Shown one piece after another: positions 6,543 to 12,044 of a stretch of DNA of 12,044 nt. This stretch comes from Deltaproteobacteria bacterium (GTDB lineage Bacteria > Desulfobacterota > Desulfobaccia > Desulfobaccales > 0-14-0-80-60-11), in contig JAFDHU010000048.1 in assembly GCA_019308625.1 (NCBI GenBank), forward strand, positions 1-12,044. The letters are read 5' to 3'. A program made the position numbers and the translations under genes. Numbering within the stretch: position 1 is the first letter of the stretch; the number at the start of each line of letters is the position of its first letter. The notes under the pieces were generated by a model. It was not told the DNA's origin and ran no database searches. It saw nothing but the letters and a program-made list of their open reading frames with translations.

Positions 6543-7058
6543 ATGACGTTGTTTATGGTCTTCGGTGCGATAGGCTTGTGCCTGTTCTATTTTCAGAATC
6601 TGGCACTTCTTCCTTATGTGCATTTGCGCCTGTTAACCCTGCTAGTCTTTTATGTGAGTCTGCGCCCCTCTTTTCCCCTGGCCTTCTGGCTGGCAGTGAC
6701 CCTGGGGCTGTTGCAGGACAGCTTTGCTCTCACCCCCCTGGGTTTTCATATCAATGGGGCCCTGATAATTGTGGCGGTGGGCCGCTACGTGCGGCGACGC
6801 TTCCTCATCACCAGCGGCGGGACTCAGTTTCTGGCCAGTCTGGCCGCTTTAATCCTCCAGGAGGTGGGACTGCGGTTAACTTTGCTGGTCTCGGGCTACC
6901 GGCCTTTCCTCTGGGATAGTCTGAGCGCCCTGCACGGTGTGGAAATCCTGGCCACCGCGCTGCTGGCACCTTTGTTGTTCTCTCTGCTGGGTTTGGTGGA
7001 AAGAGGCTTGGTGAGACGCTGGCCTTCGGCGGGCACCGCCGACCTGCGGTTACGATAG
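6543..7058 (+). CDS. mreD: Rod shape-determining protein MreD
   Basis: MreD is a small polytopic membrane protein of the elongation complex; MreD proteins share little sequence. The 171-residue product is strongly hydrophobic, with about five membrane segments (roughly 5-22, 28-41, 46-58, 67-80, 97-118 and 133-152; the first ones may be merged). It carries the family hallmark GLLQDSFALTPLGFH (55-69). The C-terminus is short and basic. It starts five bases after mreC with no clear ribosome binding site, so it may depend on coupling. Position between mreC and mrdA makes the call secure despite the low conservation of the family. Confidence 0.93.
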   Translation: MTLFMVFGAIGLCLFYFQNLALLPYVHLRLLTLLVFYVSLRPSFPLAFWLAVTLGLLQDSFALTPLGFHINGALIIVAVGRYVRRRFLITSGGTQFLASLAALILQEVGLRLTLLVSGYRPFLWDSLSALHGVEILATALLAPLLFSLLGLVERGLVRRWPSAGTADLRLR

Positions 7059-7127
7059 AATATCCACCGGACAAAAGCTCATACTCCCTTGACACCCAAA
7101 ATCGGCTGACCGGGCGGAAACTCCTTG

Positions 7128-9020
7128 ATGAAGCCAAAGTTTCCAGGGAAAGACATAGAAGTTATCCTTACCGGTGAACCTCTGGGCCGTTCCATGCCCC
7201 CGGAAGAGCAGGAACGGTCCCGGCGCACCCTGGGGCGGCTGGCTCTGGTGGTTTTGGGCCTGTTCGCCGTTCTGTTCCTCAGGCTGTGGTTTCTCCAGAT
7301 AGTCAAGGGGGATGAGCTTAGGCAGCGTTCGGAGCACAACCGCATCCGCCTCCTGGACCTGCCCCCCTGGCGGGGCATGATCATGGACTGCCACGGCCAC
7401 ATTCTGGTGTCCAACCGCCCCAGCTTTGATTTGGTGGCGGTCCTGGAGGATGTGGGGGACTTCCCTTTCCTGGCCCGGAGACTGGCGAATCTGTTGAAGC
7501 TAAACGCCGCCCAGGTCCTGGCCCAGTTAGAAAACGCCCGGCAGAACGGCTTCCATCAGGTGCGGCTCAAGGGCGACCTCACTTGGCAGGAGATGGCCCT
7601 GGTGAAGACCTTCCAGGCGGAGTTGCCCGGAGTCTCCATTATGATTACCCCCAAGCGGGAGTACAAATACCCCGGGCTGGCCTGCCACCTGCTGGGCTAT
7701 TTGGGAGAGATTTCCGAATCCCAGCTCAAGAGTGGCCGCTTCCCCGGCTACAAAATGGGCGACTACCTGGGCAAGCGGGGCATTGAGCTGGCCTGGGAGC
7801 AGTACCTGCGGGGCCGGCGGGGCTTCCGCCGCATTGAGGTGGATGCCTTCGGCCGGGAATTGGGGCAACTGGACCAGAAATTGTCCACCCCGGGGGCCAA
7901 CGTAATTCTTACCCTGGATCTGAAGCTGCAACAGGAGGCGGAGGCCTGTCTTAAGGGGCGGGCCGGGGCCATCGTGGCTTTGGACCCCCAAACCGGCAAA
8001 ATCCGGGCCTTGGCCTCCTCCCCCGGCTTTTCTCCGGAGGCCTTCGGGCGGGGCTTAAGCTCCCGGGAATGGCAGGAGCTTTGCAGCCGGAAGGATTACC
8101 CCCTGGAAAACCGGGCTCTGAAGGGCCAGTATCCCCCCGGCTCCACTTTCAAAATCATCATGGCCGTGGCCGGCCTGGAGGAACACGTCATCACCCCCAA
8201 CACGGTGATTTACTGCAACGGGGTCATGCCCTTCGGCAAACATGTGTTTCATTGCTGGCGTAAGGGGGGCCACGGGGCTATGAACCTCTATGCCGCCCTG
8301 GTCCATTCCTGCGATATCTATTTTTATCACCTGGGCCGCCGTCTGGGCATTGAACGCATCGCCAAGTGGAGCCGCCGCTTCGGTTTGGGCGCGCCCACCG
8401 GCCTGAAGCTGGACAAGGAAATGCCGGGCCTGGTGGCCTCTCCGGCCTGGAAGCTGGCCCGCTTCGGCGCGCCCTGGCAGGAGGGGGATACTGTGTCCCT
8501 CGCCATCGGCCAGGGCTACAATTTGGTCACTCCCATCCAAATGGCCCAGGTGATGGCCGCGGTGGCCAACGGCGGCATCATCTACCGGCCGCTGCTGGTG
8601 GAGAGGGTGGAAAGCCCCACCGGGGAAATCCTGTATCAGGCCCAGCCGGTGATCAAGTCCCGGCTGCATGCCGACCCCCGCCACCTGGCCTTGGTGCAGA
8701 AGGCCTTGCTGGGAGTGGTGGAAAACGGCACCGGGCGGAGGGCCCGCCTGCCCTACCTGAAGGCAGCCGGGAAAACCGGCACCTCCCAGGTGGTGGCCCT
8801 GGAAAAGGAAAAAAGCAACCGGGAAAAATACCGGAACCACGCCTGGTTCGTGTCCTATGCGCCTTTTGAGAACCCCCGGCTGGCGGTCTCCATCCTGGTG
8901 GAGCACGGGGGCAGCGGCGGGGCGGCGGCCGCACCTTTGGCCAAGCGCCTCCTGGCCGCCTATTTCTCGGAATCCCCAATGGCCCGGGCGGAGGCCCGAG
9001 CCCGTACCGGGAGACGGTAG
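7128..9020 (+). CDS. mrdA: Penicillin-binding protein 2 (peptidoglycan transpeptidase of the elongasome)
   Basis: PBP2 is the class B transpeptidase that crosslinks new peptidoglycan during side-wall growth, and is activated by MreC. The 630-residue protein has a cytoplasmic tail, one TM helix (about 38-56, LALVVLGLFAVLFLRLWFLQI), then the PBP dimerisation/pedestal domain beginning RGMIMDCHGHIL, where DRNG is more usual. The transpeptidase domain has all three active-site motifs: STFK with the nucleophile at Ser339, SCD at 394-396 and KTG at 549-551. The start is the ATG at 7128; a TTG directly before it is an alternative, and the ribosome binding site is weak. The usual partner gene rodA (the glycosyltransferase) does not follow; rsmG does. 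Length and motifs are normal. Confidence 0.97.
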   Translation: MKPKFPGKDIEVILTGEPLGRSMPPEEQERSRRTLGRLALVVLGLFAVLFLRLWFLQIVKGDELRQRSEHNRIRLLDLPPWRGMIMDCHGHILVSNRPSFDLVAVLEDVGDFPFLARRLANLLKLNAAQVLAQLENARQNGFHQVRLKGDLTWQEMALVKTFQAELPGVSIMITPKREYKYPGLACHLLGYLGEISESQLKSGRFPGYKMGDYLGKRGIELAWEQYLRGRRGFRRIEVDAFGRELGQLDQKLSTPGANVILTLDLKLQQEAEACLKGRAGAIVALDPQTGKIRALASSPGFSPEAFGRGLSSREWQELCSRKDYPLENRALKGQYPPGSTFKIIMAVAGLEEHVITPNTVIYCNGVMPFGKHVFHCWRKGGHGAMNLYAALVHSCDIYFYHLGRRLGIERIAKWSRRFGLGAPTGLKLDKEMPGLVASPAWKLARFGAPWQEGDTVSLAIGQGYNLVTPIQMAQVMAAVANGGIIYRPLLVERVESPTGEILYQAQPVIKSRLHADPRHLALVQKALLGVVENGTGRRARLPYLKAAGKTGTSQVVALEKEKSNREKYRNHAWFVSYAPFENPRLAVSILVEHGGSGGAAAAPLAKRLLAAYFSESPMARAEARARTGRR

Positions 9021-9045
9021 CCGGAAACACCCCTCGAAGCGTCAG

Positions 9046-9084
9046 GGGACCAGGGAGGAATGCCGACTTCTTTTCTGTGGTCCC
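9046..9084 (+). repeat. Inverted repeat between mrdA and rsmG
   Basis: GGGACCA (9046-9052) and TGGTCCC (9078-9084) are perfect complements around a 25-base loop; a G-T pair can extend the stem. No T run follows, so it is not a typical terminator. It may mark the end of the mre operon or a processing site. Confidence 0.35.
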
Positions 9085-9189
9085 TAGTCATGGTGCTTCC
9101 CAATGTCTGGTGTTTCTGTCGGCAAAATCCGAAGGCCGCCGGCCTCGCCCATACTGTTGGCCATATCCGCCTGGGTTTCGGTCCCCCTT

Positions 9190-9858
9190 ATGAAAGAAGA
9201 GTACACCCCCCTTGACCTACTGGAACAAGGCGCCGCGGCCCTGGGCCTGACCCTGGCCCGGCCGGAACTGGAGCAACTCGGTCGGTACTTTGAGGAGCTC
9301 AAGCGTTGGAATGCCCGCATCAATCTCACCGGCCTGAAGACCGACCAGGACATGGCGGTCCGGTTGTTCCTGGATTCCCTGGCCCTGTTGCCCTTTTTGG
9401 GCCAGGCCGCCTCCCTGGCGGATTTGGGGGCCGGCGCCGGGTTTCCGGGCTTGGTGCTGAAGATCGTCCGCCCCGCCCTGGCCCTCACCCTGGTGGAGTC
9501 CCGGGGCAAAAAGGCGGCCTTCCTGGAGTATCTGGTGTCCCTTCTGAAGCTCCCCCAGGTGCAGGTGGCCCATGTGACCTTGACCCCAGCGCTGGCGGCC
9601 CGGTGGGGCCCCCGTTTTGCCGCGGTGGTCTCCCGGGCCGCGTTCCGCCTGCCGGCCTTGCTGGAGCTGGCTGCCCCCCTGCTGGAGCCGGGGGGCCTGC
9701 TGCTGGCCCCCAAAGGCCCATCCCTGAACGAGCAGGAGCTGGAGCAGGCCCGCGGCCAGGCCGCCCGCCTGGGTCTGAACCCACCGCAGGTCCAGCGCTA
9801 TCACGTACCCTATCTGACTGAACCGCGCCTTTTGGTAACTATTGGCAGACCCGGTTAA
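9190..9858 (+). CDS. rsmG: 16S rRNA (guanine(527)-N(7))-methyltransferase RsmG
   Basis: RsmG (GidB) methylates N7 of G527 in 16S rRNA using SAM; its loss gives low-level streptomycin resistance in several bacteria. The protein has the family order: an N-terminal helical part with RYFEELKRWNARINLTG (32-48) and the LFLDSLALLP segment, the SAM-binding motif LADLGAGAGFPGLVLK (76-91), LVESRGKKAAFLEYL (101-115) and VVSRA (146-150). From the ATG at 9190 it is 222 residues, close to the usual 200-240. An in-frame ATG at 9103 would add 29 residues without family character. Neither start has a good ribosome binding site, so the start is uncertain. It lies 169 bases after mrdA and may have its own transcript. 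Here it is apart from its frequent partners mnmG and parAB. Confidence 0.95.
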   Translation: MKEEYTPLDLLEQGAAALGLTLARPELEQLGRYFEELKRWNARINLTGLKTDQDMAVRLFLDSLALLPFLGQAASLADLGAGAGFPGLVLKIVRPALALTLVESRGKKAAFLEYLVSLLKLPQVQVAHVTLTPALAARWGPRFAAVVSRAAFRLPALLELAAPLLEPGGLLLAPKGPSLNEQELEQARGQAARLGLNPPQVQRYHVPYLTEPRLLVTIGRPG

Positions 9859-9958
9859 TCCCGAACTGGCAATCTCCGGTAGCTTCAGAATGACGCCTGC
9901 CCCCGGGCCGGTGCGGGGGAGGTCGGCCGCCCGAAGATTTCCCGACTCGGAGCTCAGC

Positions 9959-9994
9959 TTGTTGTTGGTACAACAGGTTGAATTAAGGTATGAT
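9959..9994 (+). promoter_or_regulatory. Possible promoter and palindrome upstream of the ADP-ribosylglycohydrolase gene
   Basis: TTGGTA (9965-9970) and TATGAT (9989-9994) with an 18-base spacer resemble a sigma-70 promoter. The -35 side is overlapped by the palindrome TGTTG-GTA-CAACA (about 9963-9975), which could be an operator. The 260-base gap before the gene holds no other recognisable feature apart from a GC hairpin without a T run at 9900-9919. Confidence 0.4.
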
Positions 9995-10118
9995 ATTTAA
10001 GGAGAAAGGCGCTCCGGCAGGTGGCCTTGTTCTCCTTGTTGTGGCCGGCAGCACGGCAGGTTGACCACCCACTGACAGCGGCTGCATTACTGCAACCCTG
10101 CACAAGGAGATGACCACC

Positions 10119-11039
10119 ATGGAGGAACAGGCCCTGGGCATGCTGTTCGGCCTGGCCCTGGGGGACGCCCTGGGAGGGCCGGTGAAATTCAAATCGGTCC
10201 AGGAAATTCAAGCCGAGTACGGCCCTCGGGGGATTCTGGAGCCGCCGGAGCCCGCCCTCTTCACGGATGACACCCAGATGACCCTGGCGGTGGCCGAGGC
10301 CTTAATTGAAGCCGGGCATCAGGACCTGGAAACCCTTATGGCCGCGGTGTCCCGGAGATTCATAGCCTGGCTCAACTCCCCGGAAAACACCCGGGCTCCG
10401 GGCAACACCTGCCTGGAGGGCTGTCGGCGCCTGGAAGCCGGAATTCCCTGGCGCCAATCCGGCAAGGCCGGTTCCAAGGGCTGCGGCGCGGCCATGCGGG
10501 TGGCGCCCATCGGCTACTTCTATCAGCATGACGTGGCCCGGTTAAAGGAGGTGGCTGCCGCCACCGCGCTTTGCACCCACAATCATCCCACCGCCCTGGT
10601 GGCGGCCCAGGCCGCGGCTTACTTGGTGAAGCTGGCTTTGGATGAGATTTTACCCGGCTTTTTCCTGCCCCGCCTGAAGGAGGAATTTCAGGGCCAGGAT
10701 CCGGAATTTGACCAGGCGCTGAACCGCCTGGAGCAAGCCCTGCGGCTCATTGACCTGCCGGTGGCCCTGGCCCATATCGGCTCCGGCTGGGTGGCCGAGG
10801 AAGCGGTAATGGCAGCCTTTTACTGCTTTCTGGAATTCCCCTACGACTTCCGCAATGCCGTCCGCCTGGCCGCCAACATTGACGGGGATTCCGACTCCGT
10901 GGCCTGCATCACCGGAGGCATCAGCGGGGCTTACCGTGGCCTGAAAAATCTGCCGCAGGAATGGCTGAAGCGCCTGGAAAAGGCCGACTACCTGGCAGAT
11001 GTAGCCCGACGGCTGGTCCAGGCCCGGGGAAAATCCTGA
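10119..11039 (+). CDS. ADP-ribosylglycohydrolase family protein (DraG-like)
   Basis: This belongs to the ADP-ribosylglycohydrolase fold (DraG/ARH family, Pfam PF03747), which removes ADP-ribose from proteins or small molecules using a two-metal Mg site. The metal ligands are visible: FTDDTQMT with T49-D50-D51-T52, and DGDSDSVACITGG with D257 and D259. Other family stretches are LGLALGDALGGPVKF-like at 8-24, GNTCLEG, KGCGAAMRVAPIG and CTHNHPTA. At 306 residues the length is typical. The ATG at 10119 has AAGGAG nine bases upstream; the ATG at 10110 abuts the same AAGGAG and is less likely. No ADP-ribosyltransferase or nitrogenase gene is in the window, so the substrate cannot be named. It could reverse arginine ADP-ribosylation or act on free ADP-ribose conjugates. 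Confidence 0.92.
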   Translation: MEEQALGMLFGLALGDALGGPVKFKSVQEIQAEYGPRGILEPPEPALFTDDTQMTLAVAEALIEAGHQDLETLMAAVSRRFIAWLNSPENTRAPGNTCLEGCRRLEAGIPWRQSGKAGSKGCGAAMRVAPIGYFYQHDVARLKEVAAATALCTHNHPTALVAAQAAAYLVKLALDEILPGFFLPRLKEEFQGQDPEFDQALNRLEQALRLIDLPVALAHIGSGWVAEEAVMAAFYCFLEFPYDFRNAVRLAANIDGDSDSVACITGGISGAYRGLKNLPQEWLKRLEKADYLADVARRLVQARGKS

Positions 11040-11044
11040 GCGCT

Positions 11045-11060
11045 CCGGCTCCTGAGCCGG
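11045..11060 (+). repeat. Hairpin after the ADP-ribosylglycohydrolase gene
   Basis: CCGGCT and AGCCGG form a perfect six-base stem around a CCTG loop, five bases after the stop codon. There is no T run, so it is at best a weak terminator or a 3'-end protecting hairpin. Confidence 0.35.
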
Positions 11061-11141
11061 TGAGGGAGCCGCGCCGCTCCCCCCCCGGCTGGATCGTAGA
11101 AGCCGGACACTGGCTGCCCACACCACGAGAAATTCGGGTCC

Positions 11142-11867
11142 ATGAAAATCAAGCTCCTGGTCCTGCTGGTCATCGTCATGCTCCTGGCCCCCCTTATTCT
11201 ATGGCGGCTCAAGGCCCAGGTCCCCAGCTCCTTTGCAGAGAGCCGCCGGCGCATGGTGCAGAACCAGCTTCAGGCCCGGGACATCACTGACCCGCGGGTC
11301 CTGGCGGCTATGGGCAAAGTCCCCCGGCACCGCTTTGTGCCCGCCTATCTGGCCCCCATGGCCTACTCCGACCAGGCCCTGCCCATCGGCCAGGGGCAGA
11401 CCATCTCCCAGCCCTATATTGTGGCCCTTATGACCCAGTGGGCCGAAGTCAGGCCCGGGGACAAGGTCCTGGAGGTGGGCACCGGCTCCGGTTATCAGGC
11501 CGCGGTGCTGGCCGAGCTCACCGACCGGGTGTTCACCATAGAGCTTTTGCCGGAACTGGCCCGGGCCGCGGAGGCGCGCCTCAAGGAACTGGGATACCAT
11601 CAGGTGCAGGTGAGAATCGGCGACGGCTACCAGGGCTGGCCGGAGGAAGCCCCCTTTGACGCCATCCTGGTGACCGCCACCGCGCCGGAAGTGCCCCCAT
11701 CCCTGGCCGTCCAGCTCAAGGAAGGGGGACGGCTGGTCATCCCGGTGGGGCGGCCCGGCTTTGTCCAGCAGCTCATCCGCTACCGCAAGGTGGCCGGCCA
11801 ACTGCGGGAGGAGGCCCGCCTGCCGGTGATGTTTGTCCCCCTGGTCAAGCCTGCCGAAGCCAAGTAA
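11142..11867 (+). CDS. pcm: Protein-L-isoaspartate O-methyltransferase with N-terminal membrane/signal segment
   Basis: PIMT methylates L-isoaspartyl residues that arise by ageing of proteins, so that they can return to aspartate, using SAM. The catalytic part begins at about residue 31 (FAESRRRMVQNQL) and shows all hallmarks: VPRHRFVP, PIGQGQTISQPYIVALMTQ (81-99), the SAM loop VLEVGTGSGYQAAVLAEL (109-126), GDGYQGW (160-166), PFDAILVTATAPEVP and the final FVPLVK. Unusual are residues 1-30: a basic start MKIK, a hydrophobic run of about 17 residues (LLVLLVIVMLLAPLILW), then RLKAQ. That is a signal peptide or membrane anchor. No other start codon lies between it and the conserved FAESRRRMV; Met38 would cut into the conserved part. 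So the extension seems real. It is 241 residues, against about 208 for the E. coli enzyme. Confidence 0.93.
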   Translation: MKIKLLVLLVIVMLLAPLILWRLKAQVPSSFAESRRRMVQNQLQARDITDPRVLAAMGKVPRHRFVPAYLAPMAYSDQALPIGQGQTISQPYIVALMTQWAEVRPGDKVLEVGTGSGYQAAVLAELTDRVFTIELLPELARAAEARLKELGYHQVQVRIGDGYQGWPEEAPFDAILVTATAPEVPPSLAVQLKEGGRLVIPVGRPGFVQQLIRYRKVAGQLREEARLPVMFVPLVKPAEAK

Positions 11868-11921
11868 AGCTGCTGCCAGGAAATTTCCGGGAGAGTCTAT
11901 CCCCAAGGTACTTATTCCAAG

Positions 11922-11939
11922 GTTGCCGGGACCGGCAGC
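11922..11939. repeat. Hairpin between the convergent pcm and panE-like genes
   Basis: GTTGCCGG and CCGGCAGC can form a stem of eight pairs (one G-T) with a tight loop, in the 75-base gap between two converging genes. It could serve as a terminator for both, but neither strand has a clear T run. Confidence 0.35.
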
Positions 11940-11942
11940 TCC

Positions 11943-12044
11943 TCAAACCGCCCGCGGCAAGGCGCGGCTTACCGCCCGGATGAGGCGGGTGAGGCAGTCG
12001 TTCACCGGGGTGGGCACCCCCAGGGCTGCGCCCCGGCTGGAGAC
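11943..12044 (-). CDS. panE: 2-dehydropantoate 2-reductase, C-terminal end (partial)
   Basis: Only the last 33 codons plus TGA (11945-11943) are inside the window. The frame reads VSSRGAALGVPTPVNDCLTR and then LIRAVSRALPRAV. The stretch LGVPTPVN followed by a leucine- and isoleucine-containing helix is the typical C-terminal signature of ketopantoate reductase (ApbA/PanE), which makes pantoate with NADPH for coenzyme A synthesis. The gene runs towards pcm, with 75 bases between the stop codons. The call rests on a short segment only, and a PanE-like paralogue of other specificity cannot be excluded. Confidence 0.7.
   Translation of the reverse strand, partial: VSSRGAALGVPTPVNDCLTRLIRAVSRALPRAV

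Noticed and set aside
9060..9215. Small frame of 51 codons (MPTSFLWSLVMVLP...) before rsmG.
   Set aside because: The GGGAGG is only one base from the ATG, the frame runs into rsmG in another phase, and the translation has no recognisable features.
9900..9919. CCCCCG/CGGGGG hairpin after rsmG as a terminator.
   Set aside because: There is no T run after it; in such GC-rich DNA stems of this size arise easily by chance.
1..12044. CRISPR arrays, tRNA or rRNA genes, insertion sequences.
   Set aside because: No regularly spaced repeats, tRNA-like GTTCRANNC arms with matching stems, rRNA segments or transposase-like proteins were seen.

Overview
This window comes from the core chromosome of a GC-rich Gram-negative bacterium. 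The evidence is a YidC with a large periplasmic domain, a complete MreBCD-PBP2 elongation set, and a Jag/KhpB-MnmE cluster. The protein style fits Desulfobacterota (Desulfobacca- or Syntrophobacter-like), but that is an impression from memory, not a search result. No mobile element, CRISPR array, tRNA or rRNA was found.

Layout. Positions 1-4042 on the minus strand hold the classical rpmH-rnpA-yidD-yidC-jag-mnmE operon, transcribed leftwards from a good promoter at about 4085-4114. It makes ribosomal protein L34, the RNase P protein, the membrane insertion factor YidD, the insertase YidC, the RNA-binding protein Jag/KhpB and the tRNA-modifying GTPase MnmE (C-terminus outside the window). A 624-base divergent intergenic region (4043-4666) follows. 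It contains an AT-rich island, short repeats and an intrinsic terminator in front of mreB. Positions 4667-9858 on the plus strand hold mreB-mreC-mreD-mrdA (cell-wall elongation) and then rsmG (16S rRNA m7G methyltransferase). Downstream are a stand-alone ADP-ribosylglycohydrolase (10119-11039), an isoaspartyl methyltransferase with an N-terminal membrane or signal segment (11142-11867), and the last 33 codons of a convergent ketopantoate reductase (11943-12044).

Nothing here is a wholly new system, but several points deserve attention. (1) mnmE has no ATG, GTG or TTG in frame before its conserved N-terminus and seems to start at CTG. (2) The same MnmE lacks about 35 residues of the linker in front of its GTPase domain. 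(3) rnpA has no standard start codon after rpmH. It either starts at a CTG behind a perfect Shine-Dalgarno sequence, or at an ATG upstream of rpmH, which would nest rpmH inside rnpA as reported in Thermus. (4) The mreB leader carries a terminator and structured, compositionally odd DNA. (5) Pcm carries a hydrophobic N-terminal segment.
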